Below, piece by piece: positions 51,760 through 61,154 of a DNA stretch of 64,000 nucleotides (positions are counted from its first letter, which is position 1; every line of letters begins with the position of its first letter). This stretch comes from F23-B02 sp963613665 (lineage in GTDB: Bacteria; Bacillota; Clostridia; Oscillospirales; Oscillospiraceae): the NCBI GenBank assembly GCA_963613665.1, contig CAVEAL010000002.1, positions 99,682 through 163,681 on the forward strand, read 5' to 3'. The position numbers and the translations under genes were made by a program. The notes below the pieces were generated by a model. The model had not been told where the DNA came from. It made no database searches and saw only the letters and a program-made list of their open reading frames with translations.

Positions 51760-52310
51760 AAGAAAAATTAAGTCAGCTCTTTGAACTGTTCTGCACCTTT
51801 GCGGTAGTGGGCGTCACGACTTTCGGCGGCGGCTACGCCATGCTTCCGGCTCTGCAGCGCGAGGTCGTTGAAAAGCGGGGCTGGGCTGATGACGAGGAGG
51901 TCATGGACTGGTACGCGATCGGCCAGTGCACGCCCGGTGTTATCGCGGTCAATACCGCGACCTTCGTTGGACAGAAGCAGGCGGGGGCCGTCGGCGGCAT
52001 GGTCGCAACGCTCGGCGTCGTGTTCCCGTCGCTCGTCATCATAACGATCATTGCGGCGTTCATCCAGAATTTTGCACATCTTCCCGCGGTGCAGAGCGCA
52101 TTTGCCGGTATCCGTGTGTGCGTGTGCGTTCTTATCCTCAACGCGGTTGTGAAGCTGTGGAAAAAATCCGTTATAGACAAAATAACGCTTCTTATATTCA
52201 TAGCCGTGTTCCTGTGCAGCGTGCTTCTGGATATATCGCCGGTCATCTACGTCGTTTTGGCGGCACTTGCCGGAATTGTTGTCAAGGAACTGGGGGCACG
52301 TAAGTCATGA
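51756..52310 (+). CDS. Chromate transporter, N-terminal-type half
   Basis: 184 residues from the ATG at 51756, which overlaps the previous stop (ATGA); the longer frame is a shadow of the mutase. ChrA/CHR half-size family: FGGGYAMLPALQREVVEKRG and IGQCTPGVIAVNTATFVG. About six membrane helices. Two halves in tandem form one transporter in many Bacillota. Chromate or sulphate as substrate is a family label, not proven. Confidence 0.88.
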   Translation: MKEKLSQLFELFCTFAVVGVTTFGGGYAMLPALQREVVEKRGWADDEEVMDWYAIGQCTPGVIAVNTATFVGQKQAGAVGGMVATLGVVFPSLVIITIIAAFIQNFAHLPAVQSAFAGIRVCVCVLILNAVVKLWKKSVIDKITLLIFIAVFLCSVLLDISPVIYVVLAALAGIVVKELGARKS

Positions 52311-52879
52311 TATACCTGCGTCTGTTCTGGGAGTTTTTCAAGACCGGCCTCTTTGCCGTCGGCGGAGGGCTGGCAACGCTCCCGTTTATCTATGACATGT
52401 CCGACCGCATGGGCTGGTTTACCTATCAGCAGATCGCCGATATGATAGCGATATCCGAGTCAACGCCAGGTCCCATAGGAGTTAACACGGCGACCTACGT
52501 CGGCTATATAACGGGCGGCCTGCCCGGAGCCGTTATTGCGACGCTCGGACTTGTTACGCCCGCGATCATCGTCATCCTCATCATAGCCACTTGCCTTAAA
52601 AAATTCAGAGAGAACCGCTTCGTGGACAGCGCCTTTTACGGTCTGCGCCCTGCCTCGGCAGGACTTATTGCAGCCGCAGGCTTTTCGGTGGTGCTCATAG
52701 CGCTCGTGCAGGTGGATGCGTTCAAGGCAAGCGGGAGCTTTCTCGATTTGATCTCGTGGAAGGGACTGCTGCTGGCGGCGGCGATATGGGTGCTGACAAA
52801 CCTTGTGAAGAAAACAAAGGATCTGCACCCGATATTCTATATCGCGGCCTCCGCAGTCGCCGGAATTCTGTTCTTTTAA
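52307..52879 (+). CDS. Chromate transporter, second half
   Basis: 190 residues, overlapping the first half by 4 bases. FAVGGGLATLPFIYDMSDR and ISESTPGPIGVNTATYVG mirror the motifs of the first half. It probably forms a heterodimer with it. The 3' end overlaps the convergent ylbJ gene by 4 bases, with no terminator between them. Confidence 0.88.
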   Translation: MIYLRLFWEFFKTGLFAVGGGLATLPFIYDMSDRMGWFTYQQIADMIAISESTPGPIGVNTATYVGYITGGLPGAVIATLGLVTPAIIVILIIATCLKKFRENRFVDSAFYGLRPASAGLIAAAGFSVVLIALVQVDAFKASGSFLDLISWKGLLLAAAIWVLTNLVKKTKDLHPIFYIAASAVAGILFF

Positions 52880-53832
52880 AATACCAAAGCCGCGCCGAGC
52901 AGCGCCATAGCTGCCGCGATAAGCGCAATGCAAAACCGTCCGATCATGTATCGGGCGGTTTTTATATCCGTGCCCGCCGTCATTGCGAAGGTCTGAAAGT
53001 GGACCGACAGTCCGCCCCACGACAGGATAAAAGCCGCAAGTGCGAGGTTTTGAGGACTTATACCAAGCCCCGTCATGCCTCCGATGCCGTTTCCGAGCTC
53101 AAGTATGCCGGTAAGCAGCGCACGGCAGAAGCCGAGCTCCGCCCCGAGCCGGTACGACAGCTCGCCCGCCGCCGTCTGCGCGATACCCATGCCGTCGAGC
53201 ACGCCGCTTATGGATGAAAACGCGAGGATGAAGGCGCACACGCCGATAACGGATTCGGCAGAGCGCTTTACCGAGGCCGTGAATGCCGCCGAAAAGCTCA
53301 CGGGTGCAAAAAGGTCATCGTCATAGCGGATGTCACAGGGCACTTTGGGACTGCTTATAAGCCCGAATATGAGCGCGGCGAGGATGTGCACGGCGTACAG
53401 AAAGAAACCCGCGGCGGAGGAGGAAAACGCTCCGATACCGGCGGCACCGACGATGAACGCAGGGCCGGAGTTGTTGCAGAACACAAGAAGCCGCGAAGCC
53501 TCGCCGCAGCCTATGAGCTCCCGGGAGCGCAGCTGCGCGACGTATGCCGCTCCCAGCGGATAGCCGCCCGTCACACCTATTATGAACGCCGTCACGCCGT
53601 GACCCGATATGCCGAGCCTCGCACCGAGCGGCGAGAGCATATTCGATACGAACCTTGACGCACCCAGCTCGTTTAACAGATTAACGGCTATGAAAAACGG
53701 CAGCAGCGACGGTATTATAAGCTGTGCGCAAATGATAAGGCCGTCTCTCGCGGCCGCGGCGGCGGCCTTCGGAAAAACGAGCAGTGCGGCGAAGGCAGAG
53801 AGGGAGACGAGAATATACAGCGTCTTTTTCAA
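52876..53832 (-). CDS. ylbJ: YlbJ-like sporulation membrane protein
   Basis: 318 residues, about eight membrane helices with a nucleoside-recognition (Gate) fold: IIPSLLPFFIAVNLL, GGYPLGAAYV and FCNNSGPAFIVGAAG. In Bacillus, YlbJ is made in the mother cell under sigma-E and needed for spore cortex formation. The start is a TTG (53832-53830) with AAGGAG 8 bases upstream; no ATG is available. Divergent from yqfC, another sporulation gene. Confidence 0.85.
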   Translation of the reverse strand: MKKTLYILVSLSAFAALLVFPKAAAAAARDGLIICAQLIIPSLLPFFIAVNLLNELGASRFVSNMLSPLGARLGISGHGVTAFIIGVTGGYPLGAAYVAQLRSRELIGCGEASRLLVFCNNSGPAFIVGAAGIGAFSSSAAGFFLYAVHILAALIFGLISSPKVPCDIRYDDDLFAPVSFSAAFTASVKRSAESVIGVCAFILAFSSISGVLDGMGIAQTAAGELSYRLGAELGFCRALLTGILELGNGIGGMTGLGISPQNLALAAFILSWGGLSVHFQTFAMTAGTDIKTARYMIGRFCIALIAAAMALLGAALVF

Positions 53833-53860
53833 GTTATCAGCTCCTTGTCCATGTATTAAG

Positions 53861-53878
53861 CTATGCCCTCCGGCATAG
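53861..53878. promoter_or_regulatory. Small inverted repeat between ylbJ and yqfC
   Basis: CTATGCC-ctcc-GGCATAG, 7-bp arms, in the divergent control region. GTATTAA before it and CATAGG in its right arm could be sigma-E-like boxes with a spacing near 14, but this is weak. Confidence 0.35.
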
Positions 53879-53903
53879 GTTTAGACTGCGGAGGTGTTGG
53901 GAT

Positions 53904-54173
53904 GTGAAAGCAAAACGGGAAAAGGCCGAGCTTCTTGCCGACAGGCTGGATATCCCGGCCGACGCTCTGGGCGCCGTAAAGCTCAGCCTCTGCGGAAGAA
54001 GCCGTCTGCTGATAGAAAATCACGGCGGCATAATAAGCTGCGGCGACGGTCTCGTCGAGGTGTGCTGCGGAAAAGCAAGACTCAGCGTGCACGGCAACGG
54101 CCTGCGCCTTAAAGCCATGACCGCCGGTGATATGCTCATCTGCGGCAAAATCACGGCATTGGAGTTTGAATGA
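53904..54173 (+). CDS. yqfC: Sporulation protein YqfC
   Basis: 89 residues from a GTG at 53904, chosen because GGAGGTG (53890-53896) is well spaced; the open frame continues upstream without a ribosome site. YabP/YqfC family: LSLCGRSRLLIENHGGIISC and ALEFE end. Known to be under sigma-E in Bacillus. Its stop overlaps the yqfD start (ATGA), the usual pairing. Confidence 0.86.
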   Translation: MKAKREKAELLADRLDIPADALGAVKLSLCGRSRLLIENHGGIISCGDGLVEVCCGKARLSVHGNGLRLKAMTAGDMLICGKITALEFE

Positions 54174-55348
54174 TGAAAAAGCTTTACGATCTTGCCCGCG
54201 GAACCGTCAGGCTTGAGGTCAGCGGCGCAAGACCCGAGAGAATACTGAATTTCTGCGCCGCACGCGGTATTGCCTTCTGGGAAACGAGCCCATGCGAGGA
54301 CTTTTCGATAAGCTTTCTTGCTTATGCCTCCGACTGCGCAGTCATCATGTCGCAAAGCGGAAAAAACGGCCTTGAGATAAGGCTTCTGGACGAAAAGGGA
54401 GGCAGAAGACTTGCGTTAAATGCCAAAAGACGGGCGGTGCTCCTAACACTCGGCGTTTTGAGCATAGCTGCTGCCGCGCTGTCCTCGCTGTTTCTGTGGA
54501 GCATCGAGATAGAGGGGAACGAGACGCTCAGCGACGCGCAGATACTGCGGGTCCTGTCCGAATGCGGCGTCGATTACGGTGCGTTCTGGCCCTCGCTTTC
54601 GTCGGATGCCGTGCGCAGCTATGCCGTTGCCGAAATGCCGGAGATCGCGTGGCTGAGCCTTAACGTGCATTCGTCGCGTGCACGAATCGTCGTTCACGAG
54701 CGCGTTGATAAGCCCGAGATCGTAAACGAAAAAGCGCCCTGCGATATTGTTGCGTCAAAAAGCGGGGTCATAGTGCGCATGTCCGTTTTGGAGGGCGAGA
54801 GCGCGGCCATGCCGGGCAGCGCCGTCGCAAAGGGCGATGTGCTCGTGCGCGGACTTATGAGCAGTGAAACGGGTGATGAGCGGCATGTCCATTCCATGGC
54901 GCAGGTCATAGCCGACACGTGGTACGAGATAAGCGCCCGTACTCCGCTCACCGAGGAGCAAAAGTGCCGGAAGCTGCGTACCGACACCGTGTTTTCGCTC
55001 GTTATCGGGAAAAAGCGGATAAATTTTTTCTCCGACAGTAGAAATAAATACACAAGTTGTGATAAAATAAATAAATTAAGGTACATATCCTTCGGCGACG
55101 TGTTCACGCTGCCGGTCGGATATGCCCTTGAGCGCACGGTGCAGTACGAAACAAAGACCGTTCCGATCGACGAGGACAAAGCCGTCGAAAGACTGAAGGC
55201 GACGCTCAGAGCGGAGCTTCAGCGCAGGATAGGCGGCGGGCAGACGGTTTCCGAGGAGTACACGGTCTCGAAAACCGAGACGCTGCTCACGGTTACGCTG
55301 CGCGCGCAGTGCACAGAGAATATTGCCAAGGAGGCAAGCTATGATTGA
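54170..55348 (+). CDS. yqfD: Sporulation protein YqfD
   Basis: 392 residues. Cytosolic N-terminal part, one membrane helix (about 88-108, VLLTLGVLSIAAAALSSLFL), then an extracytoplasmic part with the family pattern WSIEIEGNETLSD, LSLNVHSSRARIVVHERV and APCDIVASKSGVIV. It belongs to the YqfD stage IV sporulation family. The start is one of two adjacent ATG codons (54170 or 54173). Overlaps the phoH-like gene by 8 bases. Confidence 0.88.
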   Translation: MMKKLYDLARGTVRLEVSGARPERILNFCAARGIAFWETSPCEDFSISFLAYASDCAVIMSQSGKNGLEIRLLDEKGGRRLALNAKRRAVLLTLGVLSIAAAALSSLFLWSIEIEGNETLSDAQILRVLSECGVDYGAFWPSLSSDAVRSYAVAEMPEIAWLSLNVHSSRARIVVHERVDKPEIVNEKAPCDIVASKSGVIVRMSVLEGESAAMPGSAVAKGDVLVRGLMSSETGDERHVHSMAQVIADTWYEISARTPLTEEQKCRKLRTDTVFSLVIGKKRINFFSDSRNKYTSCDKINKLRYISFGDVFTLPVGYALERTVQYETKTVPIDEDKAVERLKATLRAELQRRIGGGQTVSEEYTVSKTETLLTVTLRAQCTENIAKEASYD

Positions 55349-56345
55349 AAGAACGATAGAGGTCGAAAGGATGGAGCACGTCATAAGCGTGTTCGGCTCG
55401 TTTGACCGCAATTTGAGCATAATCGAGTCCGAGCTCGGCGTGAAGGTCCTCGACCGTGAAAACAAGATACACATCTGCGGCGAGGAGGAGAGCGCCATGC
55501 TCGCGGAAAAGGCCATCAACGGCCTTTTGACGCTGGCCGCGCGGGGCGAGAGCATCGACGCGCAGAACGTGCGGTATATACTCAAACTCGTCTCGGAGGG
55601 CAAGGAGTCGAAGATAAACGAGCTTGCCGGAGACGTTGTGTGCATAACGGCAAAGGGCAAGCCCGTAAAGGCGAAAACGCTCGGACAGAAAAGCTACTGC
55701 GACGCAATCGCAAACAACACGATAACCCTCGGCATAGGCCCTGCCGGCACGGGCAAGACCTATCTCGCCGTTGCGGCTGCGGTCGCGGCGTTCAGAGCCG
55801 AGGAGGTAAACCGCATAATCCTGACACGCCCCGCCGTCGAAGCGGGCGAGCGCCTCGGATTTTTGCCGGGCGACCTGCAGAGCAAGGTCGATCCCTACCT
55901 GCGTCCGCTGTACGATGCGCTGTTTGACATGCTCGGGGCGGATACCTATCAGAAATACCTCGAACGCGGCAACATCGAGGTTGCGCCGCTTGCATATATG
56001 CGCGGCCGAACCCTTGACGACAGCTTCATAATTCTCGACGAGGCGCAGAATACCTCGCGCGAGCAGATGAAAATGTTCCTTACGCGCATAGGCTTTGGCT
56101 CGAAGGTCGTCATAACCGGCGATATCACGCAGATAGACCTGCCGGAGGATAAGGTCAGCGGCCTGAAAATAGCGATGAAGGTGCTCGACGGCATCGAAGA
56201 TATATCGATCTGCCGCCTTACGGGCGCCGACGTCGTGCGGCACAGGCTCGTTCAGAAGATCATCGAGGCATACGAGGTCTATGATAAGAAAAATCCGCCG
56301 GAGCCGGTCAAAAAGGCCGGAACGTACAAGAGGAAAAAGCAATGA
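55341..56345 (+). CDS. PhoH-like ATPase
   Basis: 334 residues from the ATG at 55341, with AAGGAGG (55328-55334). KH-like N-terminus followed by a P-loop ATPase: GPAGTGKTYLAVA, RPAVEAGERLGFLPGDL and FIILDEAQNTSREQMKMFL. The family is linked to RNA metabolism and commonly sits beside ybeY, as it does here. 4-base overlap with ybeY. Confidence 0.93.
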   Translation: MIERTIEVERMEHVISVFGSFDRNLSIIESELGVKVLDRENKIHICGEEESAMLAEKAINGLLTLAARGESIDAQNVRYILKLVSEGKESKINELAGDVVCITAKGKPVKAKTLGQKSYCDAIANNTITLGIGPAGTGKTYLAVAAAVAAFRAEEVNRIILTRPAVEAGERLGFLPGDLQSKVDPYLRPLYDALFDMLGADTYQKYLERGNIEVAPLAYMRGRTLDDSFIILDEAQNTSREQMKMFLTRIGFGSKVVITGDITQIDLPEDKVSGLKIAMKVLDGIEDISICRLTGADVVRHRLVQKIIEAYEVYDKKNPPEPVKKAGTYKRKKQ

Positions 56346-56824
56346 TAAAGCACGAAATATATGTAAGCCGCGAAAAAAGCGGCATGGGACACAATAATGC
56401 CGCCGCACTTATAAAAAAAGCCGCCGCGAGAGCACTTGAGGCCGAGGGCGCGGACAGGCCCTGCCTTATAAGCGTCATGCTCACGGACAATGAGGGCATA
56501 CGCGAGACAAACCGCGATTTTCGCGGCATAGACGCCGCAACGGACGTGCTGTCGTTTCCGTTGAACGAGCTCGTGCCCGGCAGCTTTGACGCGTCGCTGT
56601 GCGATACCGACCCCTATACCGGAGCCGTCATGCTCGGCGACATGATGATATCTCTCGAGCGCTGCGCCGAGCAGGGCGAGGAGTTCGGCCACGGCTTTGA
56701 CAGGGAAGTGAGCTATCTCACGGTGCACAGCGTCCTGCATCTTCTCGGCTATGATCACGTCGATGAGGGAGAAATGAAAAAGCAGATGCGCGCAAGAGAA
56801 AAAGAAATTATGGGAGACATGTGA
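56342..56824 (+). CDS. ybeY: rRNA maturation endonuclease YbeY
   Basis: 160 residues. The zinc motif HSVLHLLGYDH is intact, and the N-terminal part has the NRDFRGIDAATDVLSFPL motif. The enzyme takes part in 16S rRNA 3' end processing and ribosome quality control. One base separates its stop from the era start. Confidence 0.95.
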   Translation: MIKHEIYVSREKSGMGHNNAAALIKKAAARALEAEGADRPCLISVMLTDNEGIRETNRDFRGIDAATDVLSFPLNELVPGSFDASLCDTDPYTGAVMLGDMMISLERCAEQGEEFGHGFDREVSYLTVHSVLHLLGYDHVDEGEMKKQMRAREKEIMGDM

Positions 56825-56825
56825 C

Positions 56826-57713
56826 ATGATAACAAAAACAGCCATGATAACGATATGCGGCCGCCCGAACGTCGGAAAATCGACGCTCACGAACGCTCTC
56901 GTCGGCGAAAAGATAGCGATAGTGTCCAATAAGCCGCAGACCACGCGCAACCGCATAAGCGCCGTAGTCAACCGCGGAGATACGCAGTTTGTGATAATCG
57001 ACACACCGGGCTTTCATAAGCCGAGAACGCGTCTGGGCGACTACATGGTCAATGTGGTAAAGGAAAGCGTTGCCGATGTTGACGCCGTGATGCTCATCGT
57101 CGAGCCAATTGCCAACATAGGCCGTCAGGAGGAAGAGCTCATAGCCCGCATAAAGGAGACGCAGGTTCCGGCGGTACTTGTCATAAACAAGATAGATACC
57201 GTTGAAAAGAGCGAGCTTCTCGAGGTCATGGCGGCCTACTCCGCCGTACACGGCTTTGACGCGATAATCCCCATGTCGGCCAAAAACGGCGAGGGGACGG
57301 ACGAGCTTCTGATGGAGCTCCAGAAATACGCACAGCCGGGCCCGCAGCTTTTCCCGGACAATATGATATGCGACCAGCCGGAAAAGCAGATCTGCGCCGA
57401 GCTCGTGCGCGAAAAGCTCCTGCTGTGCCTCGATAAGGAGATACCGCACGGAACGGCCATCGAGGTAACGCGCTTTACGGAGCGCGATAACGGCATCATA
57501 GATCTTGACGTGACCATCTACTGCGAAAAGGCCAGCCACAAGGGCATTATTATCGGCAAGCAGGGCGCGATGCTCAAAAAGATCGGCGAGCTTGCCCGGC
57601 GCGATATCGAAGCCTTCATGGGAACCAGGGTGTTCCTCCAGACATGGGTAAAGGTCAAGGAAAACTGGCGCGACAGCACCGCGCAGCTGCGAAATTTCGG
57701 CTTCACGGAATAA
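56826..57713 (+). CDS. era: GTPase Era
   Basis: 295 residues. G1 GRPNVGKST, G2 TTRNRI, G3 DTPGFH, G4 NKID, then a KH domain (VTIYCEKASHKGIIIGKQG). It binds 16S rRNA and acts in 30S assembly. Genes order with ybeY before and yqzL and recO after is the conserved Bacillota arrangement. Confidence 0.96.
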   Translation: MITKTAMITICGRPNVGKSTLTNALVGEKIAIVSNKPQTTRNRISAVVNRGDTQFVIIDTPGFHKPRTRLGDYMVNVVKESVADVDAVMLIVEPIANIGRQEEELIARIKETQVPAVLVINKIDTVEKSELLEVMAAYSAVHGFDAIIPMSAKNGEGTDELLMELQKYAQPGPQLFPDNMICDQPEKQICAELVREKLLLCLDKEIPHGTAIEVTRFTERDNGIIDLDVTIYCEKASHKGIIIGKQGAMLKKIGELARRDIEAFMGTRVFLQTWVKVKENWRDSTAQLRNFGFTE

Positions 57714-57741
57714 TTACCATGCATGATCGTCTGCCGTGCGC

Positions 57742-57760
57742 CCGATACTGATCGTATCGG
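57742..57760 (+). other. Hairpin covering the ribosome site of yqzL
   Basis: CCGATAC-tgatc-GTATCGG, 7-bp arms. Its right arm overlaps the start of the CGGAGG ribosome site (57758-57763), so it could limit translation of the small gene. Confidence 0.5.
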
Positions 57761-57770
57761 AGGTATCCAT

Positions 57771-57902
57771 ATGAGCGACGATATACTGTGGCAGATATTT
57801 GCCGAAACCGGTGATCCGATGGGCTGGCTCATGTACAGAGCGTCGGAAAAGCAAAACAGGAAACAAGCCCCGGCGGAGGCCTTGCCTTCGCCGGAGGGCT
57901 GA
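57771..57902 (+). CDS. yqzL: YqzL-like small protein
   Basis: 43 residues (MSDDILWQIFAETGDPMGWL, then MYRASEKQNRKQ). The core W..F..TGD....L.Y matches the YqzL family, and it is in the same place between era and recO as in Bacillus. GGAGG (57759-57763) precedes the ATG. Function unknown. The C-terminal part (APAEALPSPEG) is extra compared with the shorter family members. Confidence 0.8.
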   Translation: MSDDILWQIFAETGDPMGWLMYRASEKQNRKQAPAEALPSPEG

Positions 57903-57912
57903 ACGATTACAT

Positions 57913-58656
57913 ATGTTTAAAACGACAAGAGGCCTCATACTGCGTGAGGTGCGATACAAGGAAGCCGACAGGATGCTCACCGTTCTGACGGAGGATATGG
58001 GTAAGATGACCGTCAAGGCGCGCGGAGCACTGCGCAAAAACAGCAGGAACTCGGCCTCGACGCAGCTTTTGGTGTTCTCCGAGCTCACACTTCTCGAGCG
58101 CGGCGGCTACTGGTCGGTGAGCGAGGGCTCGACGATTGAGGAGTTCAAGGGCCTGCGCGGCGATATAAGTGCGCTTGCGCTGGCAAGCTATTTTGCCGAG
58201 TGCGCCGAAGCGCTCTCCGAGGAGGGAAACCCCGACCCGCTGCTTTTGCAGCTCGTGCTCAACTGCCTTTTTGCCCTGTCGAACGGAATGTATCCGCAGG
58301 AGCATATAAAAGCCGCGTTCGAGATGCGCCTGATGGCGCTCTCGGGCTATGAGCCGAACCTCACGGCCTGCTGTGTCTGCGGCTCGTCGGAGCCCGTATC
58401 GCCGCGCTTCAGCCCGCGCAACGGCGTTATCTGCTGCGGCGAATGCAACAATGCGCTGGTGCAGGCAAATTACGAGCTGTGCACGGCGTCGCTTCAGGCG
58501 CTCAGATATATTATTTACGCTCCCGCGCGTAAAATGCTTGCCTTTACGCTTCCGGACGATGCGCTCTCGCGCGCTTCAAAAGCGGCCGAGGCCTATCTTC
58601 TGACGCAGACAGAAAGAAAATTTTCCACTCTCGATTATTGGAGACAGATAAAATAA
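57913..58656 (+). CDS. recO: DNA repair protein RecO
   Basis: 247 residues from the ATG at 57913 (MFKTTRGLILREVRYKEADR); a longer frame overlaps yqzL and is rejected. OB-fold N-terminus (TVKARGALRKNS), then a helical domain and a zinc finger with CCVCGSSEP and CCGECN. Loads RecA with RecR and helps anneal strands. The ribosome site GGAGGG is somewhat far (14 bases). Stop overlaps the mutS2 start by one base. Confidence 0.93.
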   Translation: MFKTTRGLILREVRYKEADRMLTVLTEDMGKMTVKARGALRKNSRNSASTQLLVFSELTLLERGGYWSVSEGSTIEEFKGLRGDISALALASYFAECAEALSEEGNPDPLLLQLVLNCLFALSNGMYPQEHIKAAFEMRLMALSGYEPNLTACCVCGSSEPVSPRFSPRNGVICCGECNNALVQANYELCTASLQALRYIIYAPARKMLAFTLPDDALSRASKAAEAYLLTQTERKFSTLDYWRQIK

Positions 58657-61034
58657 TGGATTTCTACGAAAAATCACTGAACATACTGGAGCTGCCGGCA
58701 GTGCTCGACATGCTTGCCGCGGAGGCCGTCACGGAGGGCGGCAGGGAAGCATGCCTGAAGCTGCGTCCGAGCGCGGACGGTCTTGAGGTCAAAAACCGCC
58801 TTGCGGAAACGAGCGCTGCAAAGGAAATGATGGTGGTGCGCGGCAGCCCGTCGCTGTCTGGCGTTAAGGATATCCGACCGTCGCTCAGCCGGGCCGACCT
58901 CGGCGGCAGCCTGAATACGACAGAGCTTCTGAACATTGCACGCGTTCTGCAGTGCGCCCGCCTTGTAAAGGGCTATACCTCCGACGATAAGCTCGGCAAA
59001 AGCTGCATCGACCATCTGTTCGCCGCGCTTCATGCAAACCGTTTTCTTGAAGAGAAGATAAGCGGCTCCATAGTCGGCGAGGACGAGATAGCGGACGCCG
59101 CCTCGCCCGAGCTTGCCAATATCCGCCGCAAGATCAGAGCAGCGGGAGCGCGTGTGCGCGACTGCCTGCAAAAGATAATCTCGTCGCCGTCCTACGCAAA
59201 GGTTCTGCAGGAGCCCATCATAACGATGCGCTCTGACCGCTTTGTCGTTCCCGTCAAGGCAGAGTGCAAGGGTGCGATACCCGGCCTTGTGCATGATATC
59301 TCGGCCTCGGGCGCAACGCTTTTTGTCGAGCCCATGGCGGCCGTCAAGGCAAATAACGAGCTGCGTGAGCTCACCGCAAAGGAAAAAACGGAGATCGAAC
59401 GCATACTTGCGGAGCTCTCCGCCGACTGCGCGGCTCACGCGGAGGATATAGCCTCGGACTATTCCTATCTCATAGCTCTCGACGGCATATTTGCCCGCGC
59501 AAAGCTGTCATATAAGCTTGACGGAATAGAGCCGCAGCTGAGAGACAAGGGCGTTGTGCTGCGCCGTGCGCGTCATCCGCTGCTGCCGAAGGACAAGGCC
59601 GTGCCCATAAGCCTTGAGCTCGGCGAGAATTATGATACGCTTATCATTACAGGTCCCAACACCGGCGGCAAGACCGTAACGCTCAAGACAATAGGACTCC
59701 TCAACGTCATGGCGCAGTGCGGCCTGCATATACCGGCCGACGACGGCAGCGGCGTTCCGGTCTACGGACATGTGCTTGCCGATATCGGCGATGAGCAGTC
59801 TATAGAGCAGAACCTGTCAACCTTCTCGGCACACATGACGAATATCGTGCATATATTGAACGAGTGCGGGGATAAGTCGCTCCTGCTGTTCGATGAGCTC
59901 GGCGCCGGCACTGACCCCACGGAGGGCGCGGCGCTTGCCATAGCCGTCATAGAGCATGCACGCAGGATGGGCGCAGACGTTGCGGCGACGACGCATTATG
60001 CCGAGCTCAAGGTCTACGCCACGAATGAAAACGGCATCCAGAACGCCTCCTGCGAATTTGACGTGGAGACGCTCAGTCCGACCTACAGGCTGCTCGTCGG
60101 TGTTCCCGGCAAGTCCAACGCCTTTGCAATATCCGAGCGGCTGGGGCTTTCCAAGGAAATAATCGACGATGCGAAGGCACGTATAGGCACCCAGAACGCA
60201 AGCTTTGAGGCGACGATAGAAAAGCTTGAGCAGACAAGAGCGCTGCTTGAGCGCGACAGGGCCGAGACCGCGAAAAAGCTGCGCGAGGCTGAGGAAAACG
60301 CGAAAAAAGCGGCGTTTCTGCGCGCGGAGCTCTCCGTCAGACTCGAAAAGGCCGACGAGAAGGCCCGCCGCGAGGCCGAGCGCATAATCTCCGAGGCGCG
60401 TGAAACGGCAGAGAGCACCTTTGCCGAGCTCGATGAGATGCGCCGGAGGATAAACGAGGATGAGCAGGCGCAGGAGGTAAACCGCGCCCGCAGCGAGCTG
60501 AGGCGCAGGCTCAACGAGCAGAAGGGAAAGCTCAAGGCAAAGGAGCCGGAGAAGCACAAGGAAGAGAAGGTGTCCGCGCGCGAGGTCAGAGCCGGCGACA
60601 CGGTGGAGATAAAATCAATGGGCGTGAAGGCTGAGGTCATAGATGTAAACCCCGACGGAACGCTCAACCTCCGCGCCGGTATCATGAGCGTAAAGCTCAG
60701 ACCCGACGAGGTGTATCTCATAGAAGGTCATGCCGTAAAGCAGAAAAAGCAGGGCGTCAGCATAGCCGGCGGCACCGTGCCGCGTGCCGCCGTGAGCCCG
60801 GAGATAGATCTGCGCGGCATGGAGAGCATAGAGGCCGTCAATGCCGCCGAGCAGTATATAGACAGCGCCGTTATGGGAAAGCTCAAAACCGTGACGATAA
60901 TACACGGCAAGGGCACCGGCGCACTTCGCGCCGCCGTCCAGCAGATGCTCAAGCGCAACAAAGCCGTGAAAAGTTTCAGATTGGGTCGTTTCGGCGAGGG
61001 CGAAAGCGGCGTAACAATAGTCGAATTGAAATAA
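58656..61034 (+). CDS. mutS2: Endonuclease MutS2
   Basis: 792 residues from the ATG at 58656, overlapping the recO stop (TAATG); a TTG at 58638 is less likely. Core MutS-like ATPase (TGPNTGGKTVTLK, LLFDELGAGTDP, ATTHYAELK), a long charged coiled coil (about 510-640) and a C-terminal Smr domain with IDLRGM and HGKGTGALR. In Bacillus, MutS2 acts on stalled ribosomes or recombination intermediates. All key motifs are intact. Confidence 0.95.
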   Translation: MDFYEKSLNILELPAVLDMLAAEAVTEGGREACLKLRPSADGLEVKNRLAETSAAKEMMVVRGSPSLSGVKDIRPSLSRADLGGSLNTTELLNIARVLQCARLVKGYTSDDKLGKSCIDHLFAALHANRFLEEKISGSIVGEDEIADAASPELANIRRKIRAAGARVRDCLQKIISSPSYAKVLQEPIITMRSDRFVVPVKAECKGAIPGLVHDISASGATLFVEPMAAVKANNELRELTAKEKTEIERILAELSADCAAHAEDIASDYSYLIALDGIFARAKLSYKLDGIEPQLRDKGVVLRRARHPLLPKDKAVPISLELGENYDTLIITGPNTGGKTVTLKTIGLLNVMAQCGLHIPADDGSGVPVYGHVLADIGDEQSIEQNLSTFSAHMTNIVHILNECGDKSLLLFDELGAGTDPTEGAALAIAVIEHARRMGADVAATTHYAELKVYATNENGIQNASCEFDVETLSPTYRLLVGVPGKSNAFAISERLGLSKEIIDDAKARIGTQNASFEATIEKLEQTRALLERDRAETAKKLREAEENAKKAAFLRAELSVRLEKADEKARREAERIISEARETAESTFAELDEMRRRINEDEQAQEVNRARSELRRRLNEQKGKLKAKEPEKHKEEKVSAREVRAGDTVEIKSMGVKAEVIDVNPDGTLNLRAGIMSVKLRPDEVYLIEGHAVKQKKQGVSIAGGTVPRAAVSPEIDLRGMESIEAVNAAEQYIDSAVMGKLKTVTIIHGKGTGALRAAVQQMLKRNKAVKSFRLGRFGEGESGVTIVELK

Positions 61035-61090
61035 AAGCAATCGAGAAAATTTATTAATAATGTGTAAATCTACGAAATAGACAAAAGCAG

Positions 61091-61119
61091 TTGACCTTTT
61101 TTAAATAATTTGCTAAAGT
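61091..61119 (+). promoter_or_regulatory. Promoter for the HPr gene
   Basis: TTGACC (61091-61096), a 17-base spacer and TAAAGT (61114-61119) with TG at the extended -10 position. Confidence 0.6.
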
Positions 61120-61154
61120 AGAATAAACTTTTGTGATCAAGAGGAGTGGCGAGA

